A stretch of 64,000 bases of DNA from Paenibacillus albidus (GCF_014644435.1 NZ_BMKR01000010.1:124001-188000), one strand, 5' to 3'; counted from the stretch's first letter, positions 17,464 through 27,298 are shown. A program made the numbers and translations. The notes: a model not told the origin generated them from the letters alone.

Positions 17464-19212
17464 CTATTCATCTCCCATCAGCATTTGATCGATGGTCGAG
17501 CCTTGGGTGACCATCGGATAGACGTTCTCGTCCTTCGGAACGAGGAACTCTACCAATACCGGACCCGGTGTTTCCAGCGCTTCCTGCCATGCCGCACTTG
17601 CTTCTTCTTTATTGGTAGCGCGCAGGCCTTTGACTCCGTAAGCTTCAGCCAGTTTCACAAAATCCGGGCTGCCGGCCAGATCGGTATAGCTGTAGCGCTT
17701 CTCATAGATCAGATTCTGCCACTGCCGCACCATGCCAAGCACCTCGTTGTTAATAACAACGATCTTCACCGGAATGTTATTAATGGCGCAGATCGCAAGC
17801 TCCTGGGCACACATCTGCATGCCGCCGTCCCCATTAATGGAGACAACCAGCCGCTCCGGATGGGCCATTTGGGCTCCGATCGCCGACGGAAATCCAAAAC
17901 CCATGGTTCCAAGTCCGCCCGAGGTTATCCAAGAACGCGGGTGATTGAATTTATAGTATTGGGCAGCCCACATCTGATGCTGGCCTACGTCCGTGGTTAC
18001 GATCGCTTCACCTCTGGTCGTGTCATTGATCATCTCAATAACCCATTGCGGTTTAAGCTCCGTCTCCGAATCTTTATAACGCAGCGGCTGATCCAGCTTC
18101 CACTGGGCAATCTGCGTTCTCCAGGCATCCGCTTTGGCTGCGCGGCCCACCTCAGGATTCAGCATTTCCAGCACAGTCTTCACGTCGCCAACGATCGGAA
18201 TGTCAGGCGTTACGTTTTTGCCAATCTCTGCCGGATCAATGTCGATATGAACGATTTTGGCTTTCGGGGCGAAACCGTCCAGCTTGCCGGTCACACGATC
18301 ATCAAAACGGGCACCAATGTTAATGAGCAGATCACACTGCTGAATCGCATTGTTGGCAGTGTAGGTGCCATGCATTCCCGGCATTCCCATCCACAGGTCT
18401 TCCCCGCTAGGGAAACAACCGAGTCCAAGCAATGTGGTCGTGATTGGAATTTCGGTCCGCTTCACGAATTCGAACATTTCTTCGTGCGCACCGGAATAAA
18501 TTACACCGCCGCCCGCAATGATAATCGGACGTTCTGCCTCGGAAATGGCACGTACGAGCTTATCAAGCTGCAGCTTATTCGGGACGGTACGCGGGTTATA
18601 TCCGCGAAGGTTAACTCCTTGAAGCTGTGGTGGAGAGAACAAAGTCTTCGCTGCGGATACATCCTTCGGAATATCAATCAGCACCGGGCCTTTCCGGCCA
18701 GTATTGGCGATGTGGAACGCTTCATGAATGACACGCGGCAGATCCTCAACATCCCGTACAAGGTAGCTGTGCTTGGTAATCGGCATTGTAATTCCGGTAA
18801 TATCAGCTTCCTGAAAAGCATCCGTCCCGATCAGGCTGGAGAATACATTGCCCGTAATCACCACCAGCGGTACAGAATCCATAAAAGCAGTGGCGATTCC
18901 AGTAACCAAATTTGTGGCCCCCGGGCCCGAAGTAGCGATACACACACCTGCTTTGCCACTCGCTCTGGCGTAACCGTCAGCTGCATGAATGGCTCCCTGC
19001 TCATGACGGGTCAGAATGTGATTAAAGTCATCAAAACCATGGAGAGCATCGTAGATGTACAATACAGCACCACCAGGATAGCCGAATACAGTATCTACAC
19101 CTTCCAGTACTAAACTGCGAAGCAGAACTTCCGAGCCGGTAATGACCTCCGGCGTACTCCATTTCTCACGTAACTGCTCTGTAGACCGCACTTCCGGCAT
19201 TTGCGCGCTCAT
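17464..19212 (-). CDS. ilvB: Acetolactate synthase, large catalytic subunit
   Basis: 582 residues starting [17 protein letters not shown] is 6 nt upstream and makes the ATG at 19212 better than the in-frame TTG at 19230. A ThDP-dependent enzyme that condenses two pyruvates, or pyruvate with 2-oxobutyrate. Seen: the catalytic Glu in [20 protein letters not shown], the FAD-binding middle domain, and the ThDP/Mg motif [21 protein letters not shown] (Gly-Asp-Gly to Asn-Asn). First gene of ilvBHC, led by a leucine-type T-box. Confidence 0.97.
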   Translation of the reverse strand: MSAQMPEVRSTEQLREKWSTPEVITGSEVLLRSLVLEGVDTVFGYPGGAVLYIYDALHGFDDFNHILTRHEQGAIHAADGYARASGKAGVCIATSGPGATNLVTGIATAFMDSVPLVVITGNVFSSLIGTDAFQEADITGITMPITKHSYLVRDVEDLPRVIHEAFHIANTGRKGPVLIDIPKDVSAAKTLFSPPQLQGVNLRGYNPRTVPNKLQLDKLVRAISEAERPIIIAGGGVIYSGAHEEMFEFVKRTEIPITTTLLGLGCFPSGEDLWMGMPGMHGTYTANNAIQQCDLLINIGARFDDRVTGKLDGFAPKAKIVHIDIDPAEIGKNVTPDIPIVGDVKTVLEMLNPEVGRAAKADAWRTQIAQWKLDQPLRYKDSETELKPQWVIEMINDTTRGEAIVTTDVGQHQMWAAQYYKFNHPRSWITSGGLGTMGFGFPSAIGAQMAHPERLVVSINGDGGMQMCAQELAICAINNIPVKIVVINNEVLGMVRQWQNLIYEKRYSYTDLAGSPDFVKLAEAYGVKGLRATNKEEASAAWQEALETPGPVLVEFLVPKDENVYPMVTQGSTIDQMLMGDE

Positions 19213-19299
19213 CAGTATTCCTCCCTTCAATTGTGAACCTTCCTTATGCGAATGACCTTCCGTCTTATAGCCAACAAGTGATTAGAGGGGCTTCTTATA

Positions 19300-19671
19300 A
19301 CAACAAAAAAACCTTTCGCCTCCCACGCACAAATGAAGCGCGTGAGGGACGAAAGGTTGATCTTCCGTGGTACCACCCATGTTTGCATTACATCTCACGA
19401 TGAAATGCCTTATCAGGTATACAAAAATCCATCGATGTAGGCAGAGGGCCCCAATCTTTGTAACCTGAAGTCCGTAACGCGGACCAAACGATTCCCCCTA
19501 ATAATTCCACCACTCCAGCCGATGGACCTTTCAGGAAAACAGCTCCGAGGTGAGCTCGTATATAAGGGATTCTGGTGGAGGTTGCAGCATATCCTCTCAC
19601 TCTCTGAGCAAAAGAGCCCTTAAAACTTCGTCCTCATCATTGCCGATACATGTATGATCGATAAAATGTTT
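19300..19671 (-). promoter_or_regulatory. T-box riboswitch (leucine, CUC specifier) leading ilvB
   Basis: The minus-strand leader has the stem I AG-bulge region (CAGAGAGTGAGAGG), a specifier loop CGAGCTCACCTCGGAGCTG with CUC at 19554-19552, the T-box bulge GGGTGGTACCACGG (19377-19364), and a strong terminator (arms about AACCTTTCG...CTCACGCGC and GCGTGGGAGGCGAAAGG, then TTTTTTTG at about 19310). UGGU in the bulge pairs with ACCA of uncharged tRNA-Leu. Leucine starvation is therefore expected to switch on ilvBHC. Confidence 0.93.
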
Positions 19672-19677
19672 AGACAC

Positions 19678-19706
19678 ATTATATGATTCCTCACACGGAT
19701 AGTCAA
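19678..19706 (-). promoter_or_regulatory. Promoter of the T-box/ilvBHC transcript
   Basis: TTGACT (19706-19701), 17 nt, TATAAT (19683-19678). Confidence 0.85.
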
Positions 19707-19810
19707 TACCCATCTTTTCTTAAATTCCGTGCAGCCTGCTCTCCAGCCCCGGAACGCCCAACCTCTTGCTTTCATATGATGTATGACTATCCGTGAAAAG
19801 GAGGCTCGGT

Positions 19811-20257
19811 ATGATCCGTTATCGGAGGCCTAAACAGGATGATACCGTCATTCTGGATTTGATTGAGCGCCAGCTTGTCCCGCTCTCCCATCTGCCGCAA
19901 AAGGTCATCAGTCAGCTTAGAGCGGATTTACCCCGGCGGCTTGGACACGGGATGACCCTTGTGGCTTGTCCCGATTATGAGAGCGAACCGTTCGGCTTTG
20001 TTCATTTTATGCTGCATGGGGATTTGTTATTCATTGATATGCTGGCCATAGCACCCGCTGCCAGGCGCAAACGCTGGGGCAATATGCTCATGGATCGAGC
20101 GGAGCGGTTTGCACTATCACGCGGGTGTCAGAGGGCCAAGGTTGCAGTGGATGCCGGTAACGACGCAGCTCTTTCCTTTTATCAGAAGCTGGGCTACAGG
20201 GTAGCCCGTTATCAAGCACAGAACTGCTGCTATGAACTTGAGAAAAGATTCTCCTAA
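19811..20257 (+). CDS. GNAT-family N-acetyltransferase
   Basis: 148 residues starting MIRYRRPKQ with AAGGAGG 6 nt upstream. The acetyl-CoA fold is seen in LFIDMLAIAPAARRKRWGNMLMDRAERFA (motif A, here split by a basic stretch) and DAGNDAALSFYQKLGYRVARYQ (motif B). Substrate unknown. It lies alone between the T-box promoter region and a convergent gene. Confidence 0.85.
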   Translation: MIRYRRPKQDDTVILDLIERQLVPLSHLPQKVISQLRADLPRRLGHGMTLVACPDYESEPFGFVHFMLHGDLLFIDMLAIAPAARRKRWGNMLMDRAERFALSRGCQRAKVAVDAGNDAALSFYQKLGYRVARYQAQNCCYELEKRFS

Positions 20258-20269
20258 AGACGGCTCTAC

Positions 20270-20602
20270 TTAGAAAAATCCATACGGAGGATAGGGTGCC
20301 CCGCCATAAGGGCCCGGACCGTAGCCATATCCGCCATTACCGTAGCCACCGCCATAAGGTGCACCGTATCCGTAACCCCCGCCATAGGCGTAAGGAGCTG
20401 TACCCACAGCCAGCAAATCAAACAGCACGAGCGGAATCAGGGCCTTTGTTTGTACTTTTTTACCGCTGATGCGCTGCAGAATCAGACGGTTTCCCGAAAT
20501 GCGGAGCAGTTTCCCTGTCACTTGGGAGCCATCTTTTTTCACGGCAACAATTCGTTTGCCTACCAGCTTCATGACTTGTTTCTTGGTAACCTGCTGTGCC
20601 AT
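20270..20602 (-). CDS. Small beta-barrel-like protein with Gly/Tyr-rich tail
   Basis: 110 residues starting MAQQVTKKQVMKL with TAGGAGGG upstream; the longer reading to 20815 has no such site. The N-terminal 60 residues (LVGKRIVAVKKDGSQVTGKLLRISGNRLIL) look like a small Sm- or KOW-like beta-barrel. A short hydrophobic stretch (ALIPLVLFDLLAVG) and a low-complexity tail of GGYGYG / GGAPY units follow. Such tails occur in spore-coat and surface proteins of Bacillales, so a spore or surface location is a guess. Function not known. Confidence 0.65.
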   Translation of the reverse strand: MAQQVTKKQVMKLVGKRIVAVKKDGSQVTGKLLRISGNRLILQRISGKKVQTKALIPLVLFDLLAVGTAPYAYGGGYGYGAPYGGGYGNGGYGYGPGPYGGAPYPPYGFF

Positions 20603-20831
20603 ACGATCCCTCCTACAAATATCTGTTTCAGCACAGTCTATTCTTCGGATAAGCCGTTCGCCTGTACGCCTGCCCCGTTTCCTGCAACTTCGACATGAAC
20701 AAGTTCTTCCCTCCGGCAACCTCCCCATACAAGAAGAAACGGCTTCGCCGTCCTCAGGAAGAGGAGGGTATCCGTTTCTCGTAGAAATATAAAACTGATT
20801 TATGGCGTAGAACATATAAATCCTTATATTT

Positions 20832-20870
20832 TAAAAAAGCCGTATTCCCGGATAAACCGGAAATACGGCT
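20832..20870 (-). terminator. Terminator of the nucleoside transporter operon
   Basis: Arms AGCCGTATT-CCCGG / CCGGAAATACGGCT with TTTTTT on the minus strand, 38 nt past the last permease gene. Confidence 0.88.
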
Positions 20871-20907
20871 GCATACTTCTGCTACTATGGTCTGTCCATA
20901 AACAGGG

Positions 20908-21858
20908 CTAACGTTTGCTGGGATCATAAGGCTGCCCTAATGCGCTTGGAGCCGAGGAACGCCCTACAGCACTCACCAGTACAATAATCGTCAGCACATA
21001 TGGCAGCATAAAAATAAATTCCTGCGGGATATCTCTGGACCATTCGAACAATTGCACATAATTGCGGATCGCTTGGGAGAATCCAAAGAACACAGCTGCT
21101 CCAAAAGCACCAAGCGGATTCCATTTCCCAAAGATCATCGCTGCAATCGCAATAAAACCTTGACCTGAAATGGTATTATGCCCAAAAGTTCCTGTCGTCG
21201 TCAAGGTGATCGTTGCTCCCCCTATTCCGGCCAGCATACCACTCATCATAACACCGATATATCTCATCCGGTTTACGTTCACACCCAGCGTGTCCGCAGC
21301 GCTGGGATGCTCACCGACCGCACGCAGCCGCAGCCCGAATGGGGTTTTGAACAGAATGAAATAAATAACGATGACCATCACAATTGCCAGATAGGTGGTC
21401 GGATATGAATTAAAGATACCTTCTCCGATAATGGGGATTTTCGAAAGTACTGGAATGGCATATTTGGTGAACCCATCCAGCAAAGGGGTTTCAGCAGAAC
21501 CATCGAACAACAGCTTAACGATATAAAGCGTACTGCCCGCTGCCAAAAAGTTAATGACCGTACCACTAATGGTCTGGTCCGACTTGAAGGTAATCGACGC
21601 CACAGCATGGATCAGTGATCCAATAATTCCGACAGCCATCGCACAGAGAACGCCAATCCACGGGGCCAAATCCCCCATCCCGGCATCCTGAGCATAATAT
21701 CCCCCTACAGCAGCTGCAAAAGCGCCAAACATCATCAAGCCCTCAAGCCCGATGTTGACTACACCGGAACGTTCCGAGAAGATGCCGCCTAATGAAGCAA
21801 AGATAAGCGCTGTGGAAAACACAAGTGTCGTATTGAGCAATTGGCCTAGAACATCCAT
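20908..21858 (-). CDS. nupQ: Nucleoside ABC transporter permease 2 (NupQ-like)
   Basis: 316 residues with about eight to nine hydrophobic segments. Conserved stretches of the BPD_transp_2 family are present: SGVVNIGLEGLMMFGAF near the N-terminus and FGLRLRAVGEHPSAADTLGVNV in the coupling loop, as in BmpA-type nucleoside importers (Bacillus nupNOPQ, formerly yufNOPQ). It starts directly after the first permease gene (stop and start adjacent at 21859/21858), so the two are translationally coupled. Confidence 0.9.
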   Translation of the reverse strand: MDVLGQLLNTTLVFSTALIFASLGGIFSERSGVVNIGLEGLMMFGAFAAAVGGYYAQDAGMGDLAPWIGVLCAMAVGIIGSLIHAVASITFKSDQTISGTVINFLAAGSTLYIVKLLFDGSAETPLLDGFTKYAIPVLSKIPIIGEGIFNSYPTTYLAIVMVIVIYFILFKTPFGLRLRAVGEHPSAADTLGVNVNRMRYIGVMMSGMLAGIGGATITLTTTGTFGHNTISGQGFIAIAAMIFGKWNPLGAFGAAVFFGFSQAIRNYVQLFEWSRDIPQEFIFMLPYVLTIIVLVSAVGRSSAPSALGQPYDPSKR

Positions 21859-22932
21859 CTATAACACCTTCTCTTTCTTGCGCTTTAAATAAAACGGCTT
21901 CAGCACCCAGCGTACAATTCCCTGCGCTGCAATAAAGAATATTATAGAGCCAATTACAATACGAATCAGCTCAGGAGGTACATCGGCACCAAAGCTCATA
22001 CCCGCTGAACCGTAGGTGAGCGTTCCATACAGAATCGCTGCCAGAATCACACCAAATGGATGAGTTAACCCGAGCAAAGCAACAGCTATCCCGTCAAACC
22101 CGTAACCTGGCGATGCTGCAAAGACGGATTGAAAATGAAATACGCCAAGCACCTCTCCGGCTCCGGCCAATCCGGCGAATACACCGCTGATAAACATGGC
22201 TTTGACAACGTTACGGCCCACGTTCATCCCTGCATATTCGGCAGCATGCGGATTTAAGCCAACCGCCCGCATCTCATACCCCTGCTTCGTTTTCCAAAGA
22301 TAGACATAGAAGAATACGGCTGCAGCCAAGGCAATTGCTGTTCCCCAATGCAGACGGGCATTGTCAAACATCGAATTCAGAAAGGTCATCGACATGGATG
22401 CCGGAATATCCTCGGACCGGTTCTGGCCGGGAAGCAGCAAAAAGGTTCTGACAATGAAATTCGCTAAAAACAAGGCAATCCAATTAAGCATAATGGTAGT
22501 GATAACTTCATTAATTCCACGTTTGGCTTTTAGGTAACCCGCAATTCCTGCCCACAAGCCGCCGCAGAGTCCTGCAGCAATAACGGCAAGAGGGACCAGC
22601 AAAAAAGAAGGAAGAGCAGCCAGCTTAATACCAACGATAGTCGCTGCTGTCATCCCGATGATAACTTGTCCATCGGCACCGATGTTAAACATTCCCGAAC
22701 GGAAGGCAAAGGCCACTGCCAGGCCTGTAAGCATCAGCGGCGTCATTTCACGTACAGCCTCACCAAAGTCGTAAGGGCTGCCAAACACACGTTTAAAAAG
22801 CGCTGAGTACGCAGCAACCGGATCGTAACCGCCGACCAGCATAACGATTGCACCTACAAGGAACCCCATCAGAATGGCAACCAGAGGAACAATGTAGCTG
22901 TCTGTTGCAAATATTTTTTTCAGTTTATGCAC
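21859..22932 (-). CDS. nupP: Nucleoside ABC transporter permease 1 (NupP-like)
   Basis: 357 residues, about eight to ten membrane segments. The family signatures are GLAVAFAFRSGMFNIGADGQ and the coupling motif YEMRAVGLNPHAAEYAGMNV. It pairs with the next gene to form the membrane channel of a Bmp-type importer. Its start overlaps the ATPase gene by 8 nt. Confidence 0.9.
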   Translation of the reverse strand: MHKLKKIFATDSYIVPLVAILMGFLVGAIVMLVGGYDPVAAYSALFKRVFGSPYDFGEAVREMTPLMLTGLAVAFAFRSGMFNIGADGQVIIGMTAATIVGIKLAALPSFLLVPLAVIAAGLCGGLWAGIAGYLKAKRGINEVITTIMLNWIALFLANFIVRTFLLLPGQNRSEDIPASMSMTFLNSMFDNARLHWGTAIALAAAVFFYVYLWKTKQGYEMRAVGLNPHAAEYAGMNVGRNVVKAMFISGVFAGLAGAGEVLGVFHFQSVFAASPGYGFDGIAVALLGLTHPFGVILAAILYGTLTYGSAGMSFGADVPPELIRIVIGSIIFFIAAQGIVRWVLKPFYLKRKKEKVL

Positions 22933-24463
22933 CGGCGTTGCCTCCCCGCTTCAAGCTGCCCGCCATCATCAGACCCAGTTCCTGATCATTGGTATCCTGC
23001 GGGAATACTTCACCGACAATTTGCCCTTCATAAATTACGGCAATGCGGTCAGATACATTCATAATTTCATCCAGCTCGAAAGAAATAAGCAGCACGGCTT
23101 TACCCAGATTGCGCTGTTCGATCAGCTGTTTTTGCACAAATTCGATAGCACCCACATCAAGCCCCCGTGTAGGCTGGGCAGCAATGAGCAATGTCGGATT
23201 TTTGTCTATTTCCCGAGCAATAATCGCTTTCTGCTGATTACCGCCTGACAGGGAGCGCGCATTATTCTCAATGGAAGGTGTCCGCACATCAAACTGTTCC
23301 ACCAGCCGCCGGGCATGCTCATTGATAATATCCTTTTTGAGGAACCCGTTCTGATTGTACGGTCTCTTATAATAGGTTTCCAGAACCATATTCTCACTCA
23401 CTGTAAAATCAAGAACCAACCCGTGTTTATGGCGGTCTTCAGGGATGTGCGATACGTTCATCTCCGTAATCTTGCGGGGTGACAAGTTGGCAATCTCTTG
23501 TCCTGACATGGTGATGGAGCCGGAATCAATCTTGCGCAGACCCGTGATGGCTTGAATAAGTTCACTTTGCCCATTTCCATCTACACCGGCAATTCCGAGA
23601 ATCTCCCCGGCCTTGACCTCAAAGCTCAAGCCGTTCAGCACGGCTACACCATCTTTGCTCTTGCTGCTGACATTATTCAGCTTCAATACAGGCGCTCCTA
23701 CATGCGGAGCCTGCTTGTCCACCTTAAAGGTCACGCCGCGTCCGACCATTTTCTCAGCCAGCTCGTTCGGGTTGGTCTCGGAGGTGTTAACCGTATCAAT
23801 GACTTTCCCCCGGCGGATAATGGTTACCCGGTCGGATATATGCATGATTTCTTTAAGCTTATGCGTAATCAGAATAATAGATTTGCCTTCCGCAACCAGC
23901 CGCTTCATGATAGCCATAAGTTCTGTAATCTCTTGCGGCGTCAATACTGCTGTCGGCTCATCGAATATTAGAATATCCGCACCACGGTACAGGGTCTTCA
24001 TAATCTCTACCCGTTGTTGCATGCCCACCGAAATGTCATGGATTTTGGCGTTTGGATTGACTTGAAGGCCATACTGCTCCGATAGCTTGCGCACTTTCTC
24101 CGCAGCGGATTTATAGTCAATTTTAAGACCTTTCTTCGGCTCCATACCCAGAACAATATTCTCTGTAACCGTAAAAGGCTCCACAAGCTTGAAATGTTGG
24201 TGAACCATGCCAATGCCAAGTTCGATTGCTTTATTGGGATTATCAATAATCACCGGTTTCCCGTCGACTTCGATGCTGCCTTCATCCGGCTGGTACAGTC
24301 CGAATACGATATTCATCAGGGTAGATTTGCCTGCTCCATTCTCGCCAAGCAAGGCATGAATCTCCCCCTTCTTCAATGTCAGACTAATGGAGTCATTAGC
24401 GACAATACCGGGAAAGCGCTTTGTGATTTGCTTCAACTCTACGACAGGAGCCGCAGCACTCAT
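22925..24463 (-). CDS. nupO: Nucleoside ABC transporter ATPase (NupO-like), two NBDs
   Basis: 512 residues from MSAAAPVVELK (a GAGGGTGA element just upstream); the longer reading to 24610 crosses an intercistronic hairpin. Two nucleotide-binding domains: Walker A GENGAGKST and Walker B ILIFDEPTAVL in the first; in the second the P-loop is degenerate (GVDGNGQSEL), with signature LSGGNQQKA and Walker B-like TLLIAAQPTRGLD. This asymmetric double ATPase is typical of sugar/nucleoside importers (RbsA/YufO style). Confidence 0.92.
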   Translation of the reverse strand: MSAAAPVVELKQITKRFPGIVANDSISLTLKKGEIHALLGENGAGKSTLMNIVFGLYQPDEGSIEVDGKPVIIDNPNKAIELGIGMVHQHFKLVEPFTVTENIVLGMEPKKGLKIDYKSAAEKVRKLSEQYGLQVNPNAKIHDISVGMQQRVEIMKTLYRGADILIFDEPTAVLTPQEITELMAIMKRLVAEGKSIILITHKLKEIMHISDRVTIIRRGKVIDTVNTSETNPNELAEKMVGRGVTFKVDKQAPHVGAPVLKLNNVSSKSKDGVAVLNGLSFEVKAGEILGIAGVDGNGQSELIQAITGLRKIDSGSITMSGQEIANLSPRKITEMNVSHIPEDRHKHGLVLDFTVSENMVLETYYKRPYNQNGFLKKDIINEHARRLVEQFDVRTPSIENNARSLSGGNQQKAIIAREIDKNPTLLIAAQPTRGLDVGAIEFVQKQLIEQRNLGKAVLLISFELDEIMNVSDRIAVIYEGQIVGEVFPQDTNDQELGLMMAGSLKRGGNAGA

Positions 24464-24569
24464 GGAATCACCCTCATCACAGAATATAATAATGCTGTAG
24501 ACACGGCGGTACCGCTCCATTCTGAAGCGGCATCGCTGTGTATCTTGCCTATTTAAAAGCTCTAAACCT

Positions 24570-24603
24570 GGAACAAGGCCGGCATCACAACCGGCCTTGT
24601 TCC
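24570..24603 (-). promoter_or_regulatory. Strong hairpin between bmpA and the ABC genes
   Basis: Perfect 13-bp arms GGAACAAGGCCGG / CCGGCCTTGTTCC with an 8-nt loop and only a weak T-tail (AGGTTTAG) on the minus strand. Likely a partial terminator or 3' stabiliser that keeps the binding protein more abundant than the membrane parts. Confidence 0.75.
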
Positions 24604-24637
24604 TGTACACTATTGTAATGCAGACAAGCTGAGGTGA

Positions 24638-25714
24638 TTATTCGGAAGGAACTGTAACCGTTCCAGCGATAATTTGTTGTTTGTACTCTTCAACTTTAGC
24701 CAGGATTTCAGGAGTTACGTTGGCTTTGGAAGTCTCAGGAAGGCCTACACCATTGTCTTTGAGCGTCAGTGTTGTAATTCCGCCTTTGAACGTTCCATCA
24801 ATCACTTCTTGCGATACCTTTTTAACAGCTTCGTCTACACGTTTAATCATGGAAGTCAGTGTCACATCATCACCAAACTCTATGGATTGGTCTTTGTCTA
24901 CACCGATAACCCATACTTTCGTGCCGCCTGCCTTGTTGCGGGATTTCGCTTCGTTAAACACACCATTTCCTGTTGCGCCGGCAGCCGGGAAAATGATGTC
25001 GGCTCCATCGTTGTACAGCGTAGCAGCCAAGGATTTACCAACATCCGGCTTGTCATACGCGCCTGCATAAGTGATCTTAAGTTCAGCTTTAGGATTTACA
25101 GCAGCAATACCTGCTTTGAAGCCCACTTCAAAACGTTTGATAACCGGGCTTTCCGCTCCGCCGATAAAACCGATTTTGTTGGTTTTTGTAGTCAGACCAG
25201 CAACAACACCGACAAGAAAGGAACCTTCATTCTCGGCAAAGGTCACGGATTGAACATTTGGTGCATCCACTACACTGTCAATGATAGCCAGGTTAGCATC
25301 AGGATTCTCGGTAGCTGCCAGTTTAATGGCATCTCCCAGGTCAAACCCGATACCCCAAGTCAAGTTAAAACCGCCCTTAACAAATTGATTCAAGTTAGGC
25401 TGGTAATCCGCACTGGATTTACTTTGCAGGTATTTAACTTCGATACCCGCTTCCTTTTCAAGAGCCTGCAATGCTTCCCAAGCGGATTGGTTAAATGATT
25501 TGTCGTTTACTCCGCCGATGTCAGTAACCATACCAACCTTGATATCGGATTTAGGTGCATCCGTTGGTGCCGCAGTTGCCTCGGCGGGTGCATCCGTTGC
25601 AGTTCCTGCATTGGTGTTCGCACCTCCGTTAGCAGCATTGTTGGTGCCGCATCCTGTCAACATCATACTGAAGGCCAGAACTGGAGCAAGAGACAGCTTG
25701 AAAACCTTTTTCAT
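24638..25714 (-). CDS. nupN: Bmp-family nucleoside-binding lipoprotein (NupN-like)
   Basis: 358 residues. Signal peptide with lipobox LTGC (Cys22) for lipid anchoring, then a low-complexity Ala/Thr linker (about 25-55) and a Bmp (BmpA/Med) periplasmic-binding fold: DIKVGMVTDIGGVNDKSFNQ, then SAWEALQALEKE. The C-terminal lobe has FPAAGATGNGVFNEAKSRNK. It would deliver nucleosides to the permease encoded downstream. First gene of the operon. Confidence 0.92.
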   Translation of the reverse strand: MKKVFKLSLAPVLAFSMMLTGCGTNNAANGGANTNAGTATDAPAEATAAPTDAPKSDIKVGMVTDIGGVNDKSFNQSAWEALQALEKEAGIEVKYLQSKSSADYQPNLNQFVKGGFNLTWGIGFDLGDAIKLAATENPDANLAIIDSVVDAPNVQSVTFAENEGSFLVGVVAGLTTKTNKIGFIGGAESPVIKRFEVGFKAGIAAVNPKAELKITYAGAYDKPDVGKSLAATLYNDGADIIFPAAGATGNGVFNEAKSRNKAGGTKVWVIGVDKDQSIEFGDDVTLTSMIKRVDEAVKKVSQEVIDGTFKGGITTLTLKDNGVGLPETSKANVTPEILAKVEEYKQQIIAGTVTVPSE

Positions 25715-25818
25715 TGATTGTGATCCCCCTTAAAAAATTGGATGTCTTCTGTGTTCTGCTTGGACATTCCATTAGAACAAATTATAACTGTAAAAAATGC
25801 TAAAATCCAGTCTATTAA

Positions 25819-25831
25819 TGACCTCAGGTCA
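25819..25831. promoter_or_regulatory. 13-bp palindrome upstream of the nucleoside transporter operon
   Basis: TGACCT-C-AGGTCA, perfect. It lies 105 bp upstream of the lipoprotein gene, upstream of a possible -10 (TATAAT on the minus strand near 25785). Candidate operator; the factor is unknown. Confidence 0.4.
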
Positions 25832-25948
25832 ATAAAAATTCGCATCTTTTCGCTAGAAAACGGTTACCTTAACATAGTACGTCACTATTGTGAACGAATG
25901 ATGGGAGAAAACCTCGATTTCACTGAAATTTGTCGACTACAAATAGTA

Positions 25949-25977
25949 TTGCACAGGAAATGGTTTTCTATTATTAT
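25949..25977 (+). promoter_or_regulatory. Promoter of the acyl-CoA thioesterase gene
   Basis: TTGCAC (25949-25954), 17 nt, TATTAT (25972-25977). Confidence 0.6.
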
Positions 25978-26020
25978 AAGTGCTTACCAATGTAATGTAA
26001 GGAAAGGGCGTTTTCAGAAA

Positions 26021-26569
26021 ATGGACGAAAAATCTCATGTTGCACCAACAGCGGTTCCCGCTTCCAAATACTGCCGGGAATCCCGTGTATTCAAGACTGG
26101 ACGTGTCTTCCCCAATGATGTCAATAACCATATGACCTTATTCGGCGGCAAACTGATGAGCGGCATTGATGAGGTCGCTTCCATCTCAGCTATGAGACAT
26201 TGCCGGTTGAACGTCGTCACCGCCTCCACCGATTCCGTCGACTTCCTGCTGCCAATCCGACCTACCGACTCAGTCTGTTTCGAGTCTTTCGTCTCCTGGA
26301 CAGGACGGACAAGCATCGAAGTATTCGTAAAGATTATCTCGGAGAATCTCTATACCGGGGAGCGGGTAGTCGCTGCCACCTCATTCCTCACCTTCGTAGC
26401 CGTTAACGAGGATGGAACCCCTTCTCCTGTTCCGGCCATTATTCCCGAGACGGATGAAGAGAAACTGATCAGCGAATCTGCCAACGAACGTTCGGAACTG
26501 CGGAAAGTAAGACGGGCAATCAGCAAGAAACTAGCTTCCCAGCTTGGAACTACAAAATATTGGGAATAA
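26021..26569 (+). CDS. Hotdog-fold acyl-CoA thioesterase (YkhA-like)
   Basis: 182 residues starting MDEKSHVAP; the longer frame upstream crosses the promoter. Hotdog signature NHMTLFGGKLMSGIDEVASISAMRHC, with the active-site Asn/Asp/Gly region, plus DSVDFLLPIRPTDSVCFESFV, as in the YciA/YkhA/BACH group that hydrolyses acyl-CoA esters. A basic C-terminal helix follows (RSELRKVRRAISKKLA). Monocistronic, followed by a bidirectional terminator. Confidence 0.88.
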   Translation: MDEKSHVAPTAVPASKYCRESRVFKTGRVFPNDVNNHMTLFGGKLMSGIDEVASISAMRHCRLNVVTASTDSVDFLLPIRPTDSVCFESFVSWTGRTSIEVFVKIISENLYTGERVVAATSFLTFVAVNEDGTPSPVPAIIPETDEEKLISESANERSELRKVRRAISKKLASQLGTTKYWE

Positions 26570-26593
26570 CATCCATCCCAAATCACCGCGCAA

Positions 26594-26633
26594 AAAAGCA
26601 CCGCTTGCGGATTACCCGTGCAGCGGTGCTTTT
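26594..26633. terminator. Bidirectional terminator
   Basis: Perfect arms AAAAGCACCGCT / AGCGGTGCTTTT between convergent genes. Confidence 0.9.
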
Positions 26634-26648
26634 CAATTACAACGGCAA

Positions 26649-27008
26649 TTAAGCGTTGATTTTTTCTTTAGCTACTACAGCCAGAGAGTTGAATGCGTTC
26701 AGATCATTTACAGCCAGATCAGCCAGCATTTTACGGTTCACTTCCACACCAGCCAATTTCAGGCCGTGTACAAGCTTGCTGTAGGACAGACCATTCAAAC
26801 GGGCTGCTGCATTGATACGAACGATCCACAGTCTGCGGAAGTTACGTTTAGTTTGACGACGGTCACGGTATGCGTATACCATCGATTTCATTACTTGTTC
26901 TTTAGCTGTTTTGAAAATGCGGTGTTTGGAACCGAAATATCCTTTTGCCAATTTCAAAACTTTTTTATGTCTACGACGAACTACAAATCCGCCCTTAACT
27001 CTTGCCAT
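26649..27008 (-). CDS. rplT: Ribosomal protein L20
   Basis: 119 residues, highly basic, family length. [20 protein letters not shown] at the start and [19 protein letters not shown] near the end are typical. Binds 23S rRNA early in 50S assembly and in Firmicutes represses its own operon through the leader of infC. Third gene of infC-rpmI-rplT. Confidence 0.98.
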   Translation of the reverse strand: MARVKGGFVVRRRHKKVLKLAKGYFGSKHRIFKTAKEQVMKSMVYAYRDRRQTKRNFRRLWIVRINAAARLNGLSYSKLVHGLKLAGVEVNRKMLADLAVNDLNAFNSLAVVAKEKINA

Positions 27009-27039
27009 ATTAATAAACCTCCCAAAAATGTGTAATAAA

Positions 27040-27240
27040 CTATTTCAAATTAGCCAGTTGTTGTTTCAAACGTCTTACATCCCCAGGGGCCATTACCGGA
27101 TTGCCGTTCAATACGCGCTTAGCACGCTTGGATTTGTGGGACAGCAAGTGGTTCTTATGTGCTTTGTAGCGAGTTACTTTACCAGATCCGGTAACTTTGA
27201 AGCGGCCTTTCAGGCTGCTGTGTGTTTTCATTTTAGGCAT
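27040..27240 (-). CDS. rpmI: Ribosomal protein L35
   Basis: 66 residues starting [20 protein letters not shown] with AAGGAGG 8 nt upstream. Basic, full family length, ending [10 protein letters not shown]. Middle gene of the infC operon. Confidence 0.98.
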   Translation of the reverse strand: MPKMKTHSSLKGRFKVTGSGKVTRYKAHKNHLLSHKSKRAKRVLNGNPVMAPGDVRRLKQQLANLK

Positions 27241-27298
27241 GGTGTTTCCTCCTTGAATATTATGCGGCGCCAATTTGCTATGCAAGTGACTCCAGTTC

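Noticed and set aside
19388..19600. 70-codon minus-strand frame upstream of ilvB
   Set aside because: Lies wholly inside the T-box leader.
25929..25938. TTTGTCGACT as a Spo0A box
   Set aside because: Core reads TGTCGAC, not TGNCGAA.
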